Source of the DNA: Granulicella rosea
GTDB taxonomy: Bacteria; Acidobacteriota; Terriglobia; Terriglobales; Acidobacteriaceae
DNA length: 64,000 bases
Direction of reading: 5' to 3'
NCBI RefSeq assembly: GCF_900188085.1
Contig: NZ_FZOU01000002.1
Coordinates: forward strand, 620,001-684,000
The first letter of the stretch is position 1. Each line of letters opens with the position of its first letter. The translations under genes and the position numbers were made by a program. The notes under the pieces were generated by a model, which was given only the letters and a program-made list of their open reading frames with translations, was not told the origin of the DNA and searched no databases. Of this stretch, positions 20,449 through 29,143 are shown one piece after another.

Positions 20449-20973
20449 CTACATCTTGTACTGCCCGGTATCGTCCTCGTTCAGATTCTCGAGCCACCGC
20501 TTCAGATCGTCGGCGCCGACATTGGCCGCCGTCTCCGCATTGTTCTGCCGCGTATGCCGCATCACCTTCGAGCTGACGTAGATCGGGCAATCCCAGCGCA
20601 GGGCCAGGGCGATCGCATCGGACGGCCGCGCGTCGATCACCACCGTCTCGCCCCCCTGCTCCATCCAGATGGAAGCGAAGAACGTATCCGCGCGCAGGTC
20701 CGAGACGACGACCTTGCGAACGGTTGCGTTCAACCCCTTCGCCAGATTCCGCAGCAGATCGTGCGTCATCGGCCTCGGCGTCTCCGTCTTTTCCAGCTCC
20801 AGCGCAATCGCGTTCGCTTCGAATACGCCGACCCAGATCGGCAGCACGACATCGCTGCCAACCTCCTTCAGCACGACGATCGGCATGTTCGTCACCGGGT
20901 CGAGCATGAGGCCGCGAATCTGCACCTCGATCTCCGGCTCACCGGCCGCGCCGGGAGTCTCGAGGACCGCCAC
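20449..20973 (-). CDS. Bifunctional nuclease family protein (DUF151)
   Basis: 174 aa of the DUF151/BFN family, proteins reported with both RNase and DNase activity. Recognisable are the N-terminal EVQIRGLMLDPVTNMPIVVL, VLPIWVGVFEANAIALELE and RPSDAIALALRWDCPIYVS segments. It has no signal peptide. The start overlaps the miaB stop by one base, so it is translated as the second gene of a miaB operon; the pairing with a tRNA-modifying enzyme suggests an RNA-related role, which is inference. The C-terminal ~35 residues are polar and variable. Confidence 0.88.
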   Translation of the reverse strand: MAVLETPGAAGEPEIEVQIRGLMLDPVTNMPIVVLKEVGSDVVLPIWVGVFEANAIALELEKTETPRPMTHDLLRNLAKGLNATVRKVVVSDLRADTFFASIWMEQGGETVVIDARPSDAIALALRWDCPIYVSSKVMRHTRQNNAETAANVGADDLKRWLENLNEDDTGQYKM

Positions 20974-22307
20974 TACTGCACCCGCCCCGGCGCCGCCAGC
21001 GCCTCGCCAACCAGGCTGTTCGGAAAGGTCTGCGTGATCCGCACCTGGTGATACGTTCCCGTCGCCGGCATGATGAGCTGCGTCGTCGTGAAGTTTACCG
21101 TCTTATTCTGCGAGCTGCGCCCAATGATCTGGTTGCGCGCCTTGTTGTACCCCTCAACCATCACCTCCATCACCTGCCCTAAGTGACGGTCGTAGTTGAT
21201 CCTTTGAATCTCGCGCTGACGGTCCAGCAGAATCTGCAGGCGTGCCGACTTCACCTCGTCCGAAAGGCTGTCCGCGAGATGCTCGGCCGGAGTATTTGGG
21301 CGGGGCGAGAACTTGAAGGCAAAGATCGCATCGTAGCCGACTACGTCGAGCAGCGTCGCCGTATCTTCGAGATCGGCGTCCGTCTCGCCCGGAAAACCGA
21401 CGATGATGTCGGAGGTCAGCGAAAGATCGCGCTTCGCCGCCTTCATCCACGCGATGCGCTCCAGATACCACTCGCGGGTGTACTCGCGCGCCATGGCCTT
21501 CAGGATGCGGCTGGATCCGCTCTGCACCGGCAGGTGGATGTGGTCGCAGAGCGTCGGCGTCGCGTCGATCACGTCGACGATGTCCTTCGTAAAGTCGCGC
21601 GGATGGGATGTCGTGAACCGCACGCGGCGTATGCCGGGAATCGTCCCAACCGCCTGCAGCAGCTCGGCGAAGGTCATCTTGCCGGACGGATCGCGGTAGC
21701 TGTTCACGTTCTGGCCCAGCAGTTGAATCTCGGTGAAGCCGGCGTCCGCCATGCGCGTCGCCTCTTCCATCACGGAAGCGGCAGTGCGGCTGCGCTCATT
21801 GCCGCGCGTGTACGGAACCACGCAGTAGGCGCAGAACTTGTCGCAACCCTCGATGATCGTGATATAGCCGCGGTGCGGGTTCGTGCGCGCGACGAACGGC
21901 GTCTCGAAGGTCTCGGTCGTCTTCTTGTCGTCAAGGCCAGTAATGCGCGAGTCGCCGCGCTCCAACCGGTCGAGCATGCCCGGCAGATTGCGGTACGAGG
22001 CCGATCCCGCGACGATCGACACGTACGGCGCCTTATCGAAGATCTTCTCGCCCTCCTGCTGGGCGACGCAGCCGATCACGGCGAACTTCTTCCCCTCGCC
22101 CTGCAGCTTCTTGTACTCGTTCAACCGGTGAAATACCTTCTGCTCCGCCTTGTCGCGGATCGAACAGGTGTTGTACAGGATGAGACCGGCATCGGCCTCA
22201 TCCTGCACCTGGGCGTAGCCCTGCTGCTCGAGCGTGCCGACCACCTTTTCGGAGTCATGCGCGTTCATCTGGCAGCCAAACGTCTCGATATAAAAAGTCT
22301 TGCTCAC
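20973..22307 (-). CDS. miaB: tRNA-2-methylthio-N6-dimethylallyladenosine synthase
   Basis: Radical-SAM methylthiotransferase modifying i6A37 of tRNAs that read UNN codons. The 444 aa contain the three N-terminal cluster cysteines (FGCQMNAHDSEK, NTCSIRDKAEQK, IGCVAQQ), the SAM cluster CDKFCAYCVVPYTRG (about residue 155) and a C-terminal TRAM domain (about 375-440). GTG start at 22307, just 6 nt after TATACT. It heads a two-gene operon with the bifunctional nuclease. Confidence 0.96.
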   Translation of the reverse strand: MSKTFYIETFGCQMNAHDSEKVVGTLEQQGYAQVQDEADAGLILYNTCSIRDKAEQKVFHRLNEYKKLQGEGKKFAVIGCVAQQEGEKIFDKAPYVSIVAGSASYRNLPGMLDRLERGDSRITGLDDKKTTETFETPFVARTNPHRGYITIIEGCDKFCAYCVVPYTRGNERSRTAASVMEEATRMADAGFTEIQLLGQNVNSYRDPSGKMTFAELLQAVGTIPGIRRVRFTTSHPRDFTKDIVDVIDATPTLCDHIHLPVQSGSSRILKAMAREYTREWYLERIAWMKAAKRDLSLTSDIIVGFPGETDADLEDTATLLDVVGYDAIFAFKFSPRPNTPAEHLADSLSDEVKSARLQILLDRQREIQRINYDRHLGQVMEVMVEGYNKARNQIIGRSSQNKTVNFTTTQLIMPATGTYHQVRITQTFPNSLVGEALAAPGRVQ

Positions 22308-22313
22308 CGCTTT

Positions 22314-22319
22314 AGTATA
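22314..22319 (-). promoter_or_regulatory. -10-like hexamer TATACT, 6 nt before miaB start
   Basis: On the minus strand, TATACT is followed by AAAGCG and GTG. Predicts a leaderless mRNA and supports the GTG start. Confidence 0.5.
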
Positions 22320-22328
22320 TCGCCCGCT

Positions 22329-24422
22329 TTAGTCAACCTTCTTCGCCGTCGGAGACTTTGCGCTGGCCAGCTTCACTCTCGCATTGTCCAGCTTGCGTTT
22401 CACCTTCGCCACATCCGCCGGATCGGCGTCCGCCGGCAACGAATGCGCGTACTCCGTCATCGCGCGCTCCCACTGCGAGACCGCCAGCTTCAGCCGGCCC
22501 GTCTTGTCGTAGACCTCGCCCAGATGGTCGTGGATCGACGCATCGGTCGAGACGCGCTCGATCGCCTTCTTCAGGTTCTGCTCCGCCTGCTCGTACTTGC
22601 CGGCCTTGAAGTTCACCCAGCCCAGCGAATCCAGAAACGCGCCGTTCTGCGGATCGAGCTCCAGCGCATGCGTGATCATCTGCTGCGCCTCGGCCAGACG
22701 TGTGCCGCGCTCGGCCAGCATATAGCCGAAGTCGTTCAATGCTGTCGCATCGTTCGGATCGATGGCGATGGCCTTCTTGTACTGAATCTCCGCCTCGGCG
22801 TAGTCCTTATCGCGGTCGGCGATCGTCGCGCGCAGCCGGTAGATGAACGCCTTCTCCTCCGGTCGCATCGTCAGCGCCTCCGCCTTGTCGAGCGCCGCAT
22901 AGGCGTCCTTCGACCGCTTCAGACGCAGATTCATATTCGCCAGGGCGACATACGTATCGCGGTCCTGCGTCCCGTCGCTCGTGCCCGCCTCGCCCGGAGG
23001 CGACGACAACTGCGCCTTCGCGAGCGCGATTCCCTCGTCCGGCTTGCCCGTGTCGGCAAGCTGGAAGGCGTACATCAGCTGCACGCTGTGATCGCGCGGC
23101 AGAGCCTGCGCCGCCTCGGCCGCAGCCGCCAGCAGCTCCTTCCAAAGGTGAGCGTCGCGATACGCGTCCACCTCGCCCTGGTAACCGCGCGAGACATACT
23201 CGCCGCCAAGCGAAATCTCTTCCTTGTAAGCGGCAATCGCCTCGGGCGTCTTGTTCGCCTCGCGCTCGACGATGCCCAACCGGTCCAGGAAGATCGAGCG
23301 ATTGCTCTTCTCCGGATCAGAATACTTGCCGTCCGGATGCGCGGTCTGCTTAAGAATCGCGGTCAGCGACGCCGTCGCCTTGTCGTACTGGCCGAGCGAG
23401 TCGTAGATCAGCGCTTCGTTGTAGCTCAGCTCCTCGTTATCGTCCTGCGCGGGCAGCGACTTCGCCTTCTTCAAGGTTGCGAGCGCTTCGGTGTAGTGCC
23501 CCTGCCGCCGCTGAATGTCCGAGATACGAACCTGCGACTGCACATCGTTCGCATCGGTTGCGACGAGCTGCTGCAGCACCACCAGCGCCTCGTCGAGCCG
23601 ATTGTCCTGCAGAAGCGCGGAAGCTAAGCCTTTCTGCGCGTCCACGTTATCGGGATTCTCTTCAAGCGCCGCCTTATAGGACGCGGCCGCATCTTTCGGG
23701 CGCTTCAGAATCTCATAGGAACCCGCCAGCGCCAGATCGATTCGCTCCGACCGGTCGGCTTCGGGCACGGAGGCGAGCGTATCCACCGCACGCTGCGTAT
23801 CGCCCTGCTCCTCATACAACCGCGCCATGTTCAGCACGACCTCTTCGGAGTTCGAATCCAGATGCTGCGCCAGCTTGAACTGTCCCTCCGCCTTGGCCGA
23901 GTCATGGTTCAATCCATAGAGCTGACCGAGCAATAGATGCGTCTCCACATCCTCCGGCTTCAGCTTCGAGATGGTCTCATACTCGGCGATGGCCAGCTTC
24001 AGCATCTCACCCGACTGCGAACCCTGCATATCGCCCAGCGAGCGCAGATACACCTTGCCCAACAGCGAGTGCGCCTCGAAGTCGTTTGGATTCTTCTTCA
24101 CCTGGTCCTGAGCCGCCGTCACCGCCTCGCGGATACGCCCGAGCTTGAAGTAAAGATCGGCCAGGCCATCCTGCAGAAACTGGGAGTTCGGATCGGCGCT
24201 CAACGCCAGCTTGTACTCCTCCACCGCCTGCGTCGCGTAGTCCGGACGGCCCGCGTTCACGGCCATATCCTCGTACATGCTCGCCAGCCCCTCGTGATAG
24301 TACGCCGAGGAGTGGTCCGGGGCCTGCGTCGCGGCGGGTACCTGCGCCATCACGGCATGTGCGGCAAGCAGAACGGCGGCAGCGGAAAGGAGACGGGAGG
24401 CGCGGAATACAGGCAGTGTCAT
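22329..24422 (-). CDS. Large secreted TPR protein
   Basis: 697 aa. A signal peptide (ASRLLSAAAVLLAAHAVMAQ) is followed by about fifteen tetratricopeptide repeats running nearly end to end (for example EEYKLALSADPNSQFLQDGL and EIQYKKAIAIDPNDATALND). The final ~40 residues are Lys/Ala-rich. TPR superhelices act as assembly scaffolds; a periplasmic or outer-membrane-associated role is inferred. ATG 24422 has an AGGAA site upstream. It is separated from miaB by only 21 bp, but miaB has its own -10-like element. Confidence 0.88.
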   Translation of the reverse strand: MTLPVFRASRLLSAAAVLLAAHAVMAQVPAATQAPDHSSAYYHEGLASMYEDMAVNAGRPDYATQAVEEYKLALSADPNSQFLQDGLADLYFKLGRIREAVTAAQDQVKKNPNDFEAHSLLGKVYLRSLGDMQGSQSGEMLKLAIAEYETISKLKPEDVETHLLLGQLYGLNHDSAKAEGQFKLAQHLDSNSEEVVLNMARLYEEQGDTQRAVDTLASVPEADRSERIDLALAGSYEILKRPKDAAASYKAALEENPDNVDAQKGLASALLQDNRLDEALVVLQQLVATDANDVQSQVRISDIQRRQGHYTEALATLKKAKSLPAQDDNEELSYNEALIYDSLGQYDKATASLTAILKQTAHPDGKYSDPEKSNRSIFLDRLGIVEREANKTPEAIAAYKEEISLGGEYVSRGYQGEVDAYRDAHLWKELLAAAAEAAQALPRDHSVQLMYAFQLADTGKPDEGIALAKAQLSSPPGEAGTSDGTQDRDTYVALANMNLRLKRSKDAYAALDKAEALTMRPEEKAFIYRLRATIADRDKDYAEAEIQYKKAIAIDPNDATALNDFGYMLAERGTRLAEAQQMITHALELDPQNGAFLDSLGWVNFKAGKYEQAEQNLKKAIERVSTDASIHDHLGEVYDKTGRLKLAVSQWERAMTEYAHSLPADADPADVAKVKRKLDNARVKLASAKSPTAKKVD

Positions 24423-24587
24423 AGGCGGTAAGGTTCCTGAGTACGATCGTTAAGCCCGTGGGCCGTTGTCGAGACACTGGTTAGACGGCGCTGCAGGGGC
24501 TTTGGATGCTGACCCCGCAGTCCATGGAATCCATGGCCGTGATTATAAACGGAATGTCAATCGTATTTCTCTGCCACAAAAGCGGAT

Positions 24588-24617
24588 GCCCCATGTCTCG
24601 CACCTGAGACATGGGGC
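24588..24617. repeat. 12-bp perfect hairpin of a dispersed palindrome family (possible purH terminator)
   Basis: GCCCCATGTCTC and GAGACATGGGGC flank a 6-nt loop. It sits 25 bp downstream of the purH stop, so it may end that transcript. Its arms resemble the hairpin at 31328-31382. Confidence 0.65.
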
Positions 24618-24641
24618 GCCCGAACAAGCTCGGGTGCAAAA

Positions 24642-26270
24642 TCAGCCGTGCCGGAAGTGCCGCACACCCGTGAAGACCATCGCCACGCCCAGCCTATCCG
24701 CCGCCTCAATCACCAGCGCATCCTTCACCGAACCGCCCGGCTGAATGATCGCCGTAGCCCCGGCAGCCGCCACCACCTCAAGCCCATCCGGAAACGGGAA
24801 AAAAGCATCGGAGGCCGCAACCGAGCCGGCGAGCGGCAGTACCGCCTTCATCGCGCCGAACTTCGCCGCATCCACACGCGACATCTGCCCTGCCCCGACG
24901 CCGACCGTCTGGCCATGCCCATCCTCGAACCGCGCATAGACGATCGCGTTCGACTTCACATGCTTGCAGACGTTCCAGGCGAAGAGCAGCGCGCGCATCT
25001 CCTCCGCAGTCGGCTTGCGCTTCGTCGCCACCGTCAACTCATCTTCAGTCACGTGCCTGTGGTCGGAGTCCTGCACCAGCAACCCGCCCGAAACCTGCTT
25101 CACCACGCGCGGCGTCCTCGCCGGGACGATCTCGATCAGCCGCAGATTCTTCTTCGCGGCGAAGCGGGCGAGCGCATCTTCGGTGAACGAAGGCGCCACG
25201 ATGGCCTCGACGAAGAGCTTCGCGATCTCCTCGGCAGCCGCGCCGTCGACCTCGCGATTGATGCCCAGCACGCCGCCAAAGGCCGATACCGGGTCCGAAG
25301 CCAGCGCGCGCGTGTAGGCCTCGAGCACGGTCGAGCCGGTCGCCGCACCACACGGGTTGGTGTGCTTGATGATGACGACGGCCGTCTCGTCGAACTCGCT
25401 CACCAGCTCCCAGCAGGCGTCTAGGTCGACCAGGTTGTTGTAGCTCAATTCTTTGCCCTGCAACTGCTTAGCCGCTGCGACTCCGGTCCCGGTGCCGTCG
25501 GCATAGAGCGCCGCCTTCTGGTGCGGATTCTCGCCATAACGAAGGACGGTCGAGCGCGGCTCGATCAGCCGGACGGTCTCGGGCAGCTTTTCCGTGTCGA
25601 AGACCGCCGGCGCATGCGGCGTGTCGGAGTCCACCAGCGATTCGAGCGCGCTCGCAATGCCTGCGTCATACGCAGCCGTCACGGCGAAGGCCGCCTTGGC
25701 CAGCCGCCAGCGCGTCGCGCGTCCCAGGCTGCCGCCGTTCGCGGCCAGCTCCTCGGCCAGCAGCGCGTAGTCCGCGACGGAGGTGACGATCGCCACATCC
25801 TCGAAGTTCTTAGCCGCCGAACGCACCATCGACGGCCCGCCGATATCGATGTTCTCGATGATCTCCGCCGTCGAGACGCCGGGCTTCTGCGAGGTCTTCT
25901 CGAAGGCATAGAGATTCACGACGACCATGTCGATGGGCTGAATCTCATGCTCGGTCACCGCGGCCACGTGGCTCTCGTTCGAGCGAATGTGCAGGATGCC
26001 GCCATGCACCTTGGGATGCAGCGTCTTCACGCGGCCATCGAGCATCTCGGGAAAGCCGGTCAGGTCGGAGATGTCGCGCACGGTGAGCCCCGCCTCGCGC
26101 AGCGCCTTCGAGGTGCCGCCGGTCGAAACCAGTTCCACACCAAACTCAGCCAGCGTGCGGGCGAACTCCACCAGCCCGGTCTTATCGGTAACGGAAAGCA
26201 AAGCGCGGCGAACCTGCTTCAAATCGCCGGGCAGATCGAGGTGCGAGTCGGTCAAACATTCGATATTCAC
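24642..26270 (-). CDS. purH: Bifunctional AICAR transformylase / IMP cyclohydrolase
   Basis: Catalyses the last two steps of IMP synthesis in the cytosol. The N-terminal MGS-like cyclohydrolase domain begins KQVRRALLSVTDKTGLVEFA; the C-terminal transformylase carries KHTNPCGAA and QPGGSVKDALVIEAAD. GTG 26270 is chosen: it lies 7 nt after TAAACT, gives 542 aa and does not overlap the vapC stop at 26296. An in-frame ATG at 26366 would run into vapC. About 20 residues still precede the conserved domain, so an even later start is possible. Confidence 0.93.
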   Translation of the reverse strand: MNIECLTDSHLDLPGDLKQVRRALLSVTDKTGLVEFARTLAEFGVELVSTGGTSKALREAGLTVRDISDLTGFPEMLDGRVKTLHPKVHGGILHIRSNESHVAAVTEHEIQPIDMVVVNLYAFEKTSQKPGVSTAEIIENIDIGGPSMVRSAAKNFEDVAIVTSVADYALLAEELAANGGSLGRATRWRLAKAAFAVTAAYDAGIASALESLVDSDTPHAPAVFDTEKLPETVRLIEPRSTVLRYGENPHQKAALYADGTGTGVAAAKQLQGKELSYNNLVDLDACWELVSEFDETAVVIIKHTNPCGAATGSTVLEAYTRALASDPVSAFGGVLGINREVDGAAAEEIAKLFVEAIVAPSFTEDALARFAAKKNLRLIEIVPARTPRVVKQVSGGLLVQDSDHRHVTEDELTVATKRKPTAEEMRALLFAWNVCKHVKSNAIVYARFEDGHGQTVGVGAGQMSRVDAAKFGAMKAVLPLAGSVAASDAFFPFPDGLEVVAAAGATAIIQPGGSVKDALVIEAADRLGVAMVFTGVRHFRHG

Positions 26271-26277
26271 GCCTACC

Positions 26278-26283
26278 AGTTTA
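26278..26283 (-). promoter_or_regulatory. -10-like hexamer TAAACT, 7 nt before purH start
   Basis: Minus strand reads TAAACT, GGTAGGC, GTG. It lies between the vapC stop and the purH start. Confidence 0.45.
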
Positions 26284-26295
26284 TCCGACCAATGT

Positions 26296-26682
26296 TTACC
26301 AGATGCGACGAATGCCAAATCCATCGAGCTTTGGATCGATGCTGATGACGGGGATGTCGTCGGCAAGCGCCTGCGCAGCGATCATGCGGTCGAAGGGGTC
26401 TTGATGCGGCCCCATCAAGCGACCTGCGCGCAGACCGTCTTCCACCGTAATCGCTCGCATTTCATATCCGGCGGCTCCTATATCTTCGAGGAAGTTCATC
26501 TCGAATTCTGCTGCTTCGGGCATCTTGCCAAGCCGCACCTTCGTAGCTATCTCCCACGCCGATGCCGCCGAGACTACAATTTCGTTTTCTTCATCGGCAA
26601 TAAGCTCAGAGGCATTCTTACTGAGTGAACGAGAGGCGAGCACCGCCCAGACTAAAGCGTGGGTGTCGAGGAGAACTCTCAT
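26296..26682 (-). CDS. vapC: VapC-type PIN-domain toxin
   Basis: 128-aa PIN-domain ribonuclease from ATG 26682 (MRVLLDTHALVWAV). The four acidic PIN residues are visible: D6 in LLDTH, E44 in AASAWEIA, D96 in PHQDPFDR and D115 in ISIDPK. The start overlaps the antitoxin stop by 4 bp (ATGA), the usual toxin-antitoxin coupling. VapC toxins cleave tRNA or rRNA; the target here is unknown. An ATG 18 nt upstream gives an Arg-rich extension and is less likely. Confidence 0.9.
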   Translation of the reverse strand: MRVLLDTHALVWAVLASRSLSKNASELIADEENEIVVSAASAWEIATKVRLGKMPEAAEFEMNFLEDIGAAGYEMRAITVEDGLRAGRLMGPHQDPFDRMIAAQALADDIPVISIDPKLDGFGIRRIW

Positions 26683-26927
26683 TCGCCTTCGCCGTTCCAA
26701 AGCCTCAGCTCCTCTTCAGGGAGCGGCTCCCAAAAACCTTCACCCAGAACAAAGCCCAGTGTTTCGCGAACCCCCAAACGCTTCGGTTTGAAGGGCTTGA
26801 TCGCTTCAAGCCTCGCTACAGGCGTCTTCTCGCGCCCGGAGGTAATGATGACCTCTTCCCCGCGTTGAGCCCGCTTCACTAGCTCCGAAAGATTGGTCTT
26901 CGCCTCAAAGATCGTCGCAGAGATCAT
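26679..26927 (-). CDS. Phd/YefM-type antitoxin
   Basis: 82 aa. The N-terminal MISATIFEAKTNLSELVKRA ... GEEVIITSGREKTPVARLE is the canonical Phd/YefM DNA-binding fold; the acidic, Trp-containing C-terminus (FWEPLPEEELRLWNGEGE) would bind and neutralise the downstream VapC toxin. It is the first gene of the pair, with a GGGGG-rich ribosome-binding region and a palindrome at its promoter, as expected for autoregulation. Confidence 0.9.
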   Translation of the reverse strand: MISATIFEAKTNLSELVKRAQRGEEVIITSGREKTPVARLEAIKPFKPKRLGVRETLGFVLGEGFWEPLPEEELRLWNGEGE

Positions 26928-26951
26928 GGTCGCCCCCCTGACTGCTAACCA

Positions 26952-26981
26952 ATCTTAGCTAAGATGGCCGATAAATATCAA
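26952..26981 (-). promoter_or_regulatory. Promoter with 14-bp palindromic operator for the phd-vapC pair
   Basis: On the minus strand TTGATA (26981-26976), an 18-bp spacer and TAAGAT (26957-26952). The perfect palindrome ATCTTAGCTAAGAT (26952-26965) covers the -10 element, a typical place for an antitoxin-toxin repressor. Confidence 0.6.
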
Positions 26982-26990
26982 CGAAGAAAA

Positions 26991-27938
26991 TCAGTTCGCC
27001 CGAGGATGCGACTGGTCATACACACGCTGCACCTGCGTCATGGTCAACTGCGTGTACCGTTGCGTGGTCGACAGCCGCTCATGCCCCAGCATCTCCTGGA
27101 TCGCGCGCAGATCGGCGCCTTCTTCCAGCATGTGCGTGCCGAAGGCGTGGCGCAGCGTATGCGGATGCACGTCCGCCGGAAGTCCCCGGCTCAATGCAAT
27201 CGACTTCACAATCCGGCCGACGCTGCGAGTCGTCAGGCGGCAGTCGCCGCGAGCCTTCGCATTCATCAGCAGCGCGCCTTCATCCACCAGCCTGCCCTTG
27301 CCTGCCTTGCGCAGCTTTGCGTCCCGCAGCGGCAGGTAGGCACGGATTGCGAGCGCGGCCTCATCGCCCAGCGGAACCAGCCGCTCTTTCTTGCCCTTGC
27401 CCCGGACGAGAATCGCGTCGTTGCCCCACTGTATGCTCGCCATCTCCAGCCCCACCAGCTCCGAGTTGCGGATGCCGCAGCCATAGAGCAGCTCGAAGAT
27501 CACGCGGTCGCGCTCCGGCCATGCGCCTGCCTCATCCTCCCGCTGCACGCCTTCGAGCGAGTTCAGCACGCCATTCAACTCCTCCATGCTCGGCACACGC
27601 GGCAGATGCTTCGGCAGCTTGGGCGTCGAGACCAGCAGCGCCGGATTCTGCGCCACCTTACCCTCCTTCGCCAGCCATTTGAACCAGCTCCGCACCGACG
27701 CCAGCGCACGCGCCGCGCTCGCCTTCGTCAGGCCACGTTCATACAACGAACCCAGATACGACCGGATATGCAGATGCTCAACCGTATCGATCGCGGCATC
27801 CCTGCCCAGCAGCTTCTCCAGAAACTCCGCAAAGTTGTGCACCTCGCGCCGATACGCCCGCACCGTGTGCTCGGAGGCGCCGCGTTCGTTCGCCAGCGCG
27901 CTCAGGAATCCATCCGCAAGCTGCGTGAACTCGCTCAT
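26991..27938 (-). CDS. xerC: Tyrosine recombinase XerC-like
   Basis: 315-aa site-specific recombinase. The N-terminal SAM-like core-binding domain (residues ~1-90) is followed by the catalytic domain. The active-site residues are all present: Arg in [11 protein letters not shown], Lys in RGKGKKER, HxxR in [14 protein letters not shown], His in [10 protein letters not shown] and the nucleophile Tyr in RYTQ. The start overlaps the stop of a second recombinase by 4 bp (ATGA). The pair most likely resolves chromosome dimers at dif; no attachment site or mobile cargo is visible. Confidence 0.92.
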   Translation of the reverse strand: MSEFTQLADGFLSALANERGASEHTVRAYRREVHNFAEFLEKLLGRDAAIDTVEHLHIRSYLGSLYERGLTKASAARALASVRSWFKWLAKEGKVAQNPALLVSTPKLPKHLPRVPSMEELNGVLNSLEGVQREDEAGAWPERDRVIFELLYGCGIRNSELVGLEMASIQWGNDAILVRGKGKKERLVPLGDEAALAIRAYLPLRDAKLRKAGKGRLVDEGALLMNAKARGDCRLTTRSVGRIVKSIALSRGLPADVHPHTLRHAFGTHMLEEGADLRAIQEMLGHERLSTTQRYTQLTMTQVQRVYDQSHPRAN

Positions 27939-28930
27939 GCGGGCACCTGCTCGCTCTCGGACTGCTCCGAAGGCAGCCGCCGCCGCCCGCGCGGATGATG
28001 CATCCGGTGGACCTCCTTCAGATGTCCCAGCGCAACATGCGTATACACCTGCGTCGTCGCGATGTCCGCGTGGCCCAGAATCGTCTGCACCGAGCGCAGA
28101 TCCGCGCCATGCTCCACCATATGGGTCGCGCAGCTATGCCGCAGCCGGTGCGGCCCGGCCTTCGCCTCGCCGGACGCGGCCCGAACCATCGTCCACACCC
28201 ACTGCCGGGTCAGCGCCCTGCCGTTGATGCTGAGAAAAAGCGCCCGCTGCAGCCCGACGCCGCTCTTCTGCAACACCGGCCTGCCTTCCTTCATATACCG
28301 CTCCAGCGCCTCACAGGCACGGCGTCCCAGCGGCACGATACGCTCCTTGTCGCCTTTGCCGCGCACCTGCGCCCGCCCCAGATCGAGATGCAGATCCTCC
28401 ACACGCAGCGAACAGATCTCCCCCACGCGCAGCCCGCCAGCATAGAGCAGCTCCAGAATCGCGTGGTCGCGCAGCGCCATCTTTTTGCCGTCTTCGAGAT
28501 TCGCCGCCGCGCCCGAGCGATCCAACATCTCGCCCACCTGGCTCTCGGCCAGCGACTTCGGCAGCGTCTTCCACACCGCTGTCGCCTCGACATTGATCGT
28601 CGGGTCGTGCGCAATACGCTTATCGAGCAGGAGCCACCGATAGAACCCACGCAGACAACTCAGCTTGCGCGAGATCGTCCTTGCCTCCGCGGCATTCGCG
28701 CGGCGCTCCTCTATATAGTTACGGACGTCTTGCTGCGTGCAGGTGAGCAGCATGCCGTCAGTTTTCTCGAGAAACTCCGCAACCTGCTCCAGATCGGCCT
28801 TGTACGACGCGCACGACGCCGGCCGCAGCCCGCGTTCGATCCGTAGATATCCCACATACTCCCGCACCAGACGCATGTTGCCCGTCTCGGGAACCGGCAC
28901 GGGTTTCGGAACCAACTGAATGCCTGCCAT
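27935..28930 (-). CDS. xerD: Tyrosine recombinase XerD-like
   Basis: 331 aa, upstream partner of xerC. Catalytic residues: Arg in [12 protein letters not shown], Lys in [13 protein letters not shown], HxxR in [13 protein letters not shown], His in [10 protein letters not shown] and Tyr in VYTHV. The N-terminus carries about 17 extra residues ([10 protein letters not shown]) before the core-binding domain, and the C-terminus a basic/Ser tail after [14 protein letters not shown] lies 8 nt upstream of the ATG. Which of the two is functional XerC or XerD cannot be settled by inspection; the symbols follow general resemblance. Confidence 0.88.
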   Translation of the reverse strand: MAGIQLVPKPVPVPETGNMRLVREYVGYLRIERGLRPASCASYKADLEQVAEFLEKTDGMLLTCTQQDVRNYIEERRANAAEARTISRKLSCLRGFYRWLLLDKRIAHDPTINVEATAVWKTLPKSLAESQVGEMLDRSGAAANLEDGKKMALRDHAILELLYAGGLRVGEICSLRVEDLHLDLGRAQVRGKGDKERIVPLGRRACEALERYMKEGRPVLQKSGVGLQRALFLSINGRALTRQWVWTMVRAASGEAKAGPHRLRHSCATHMVEHGADLRSVQTILGHADIATTQVYTHVALGHLKEVHRMHHPRGRRRLPSEQSESEQVPA

Positions 28931-28938
28931 AAGCCCTC

Positions 28939-28944
28939 ATTATC
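28939..28944 (-). promoter_or_regulatory. -10-like hexamer GATAAT, 8 nt before xerD start
   Basis: Minus strand reads GATAAT, GAGGGCTT, ATG. Close spacing suggests a near-leaderless xerD-xerC mRNA. Confidence 0.4.
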
Positions 28945-29002
28945 CGGCTGCGGCCCCGTTGCGAAACGCGAACCTGAAACCGCGAACCTCCCCTGCTACC
29001 GC

Positions 29003-29040
29003 CGCCGCAGGTTCCACCCACGGGTTTGTAACCTGCGGCG
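29003..29040. repeat. 11-bp inverted repeat in the xerD-ffh intergenic region
   Basis: CGCCGCAGGTT (29003-29013) and AACCTGCGGCG (29030-29040), 16-nt loop. It lies between divergent genes, so it is more likely a regulatory or repeat hairpin than a terminator. Confidence 0.5.
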
Positions 29041-29068
29041 AACCGCATCGCCATCCATGCCGGATGCT

Positions 29069-29102
29069 TGTCATCCTTCGCGAAGCGGAGGATCTGCTTC
29101 TC
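29069..29102 (+). repeat. REP-like repeat copy upstream of ffh
   Basis: TTGTCATCCTTCGCGAAGCG then GAGGATCTGCTTCT. Nearly identical to the copy at 43005-43038, with an internal palindromic core (TCCTTCGCGAAGCGGAGGA). Confidence 0.8.
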
Positions 29103-29143
29103 TGCCACCGCACTCTCCCCCACACTGATAAACTCGAAGAGCC

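Noticed and set aside
21183-23627. Long plus-strand frame opposite miaB and the TPR gene
   Set aside because: Composition is Arg/Leu/Val-biased with no motif, and it covers two well-identified minus-strand genes.
26991-28930. Integron or prophage integrase
   Set aside because: Two Xer-type enzymes without att sites, cargo cassettes or phage genes nearby.
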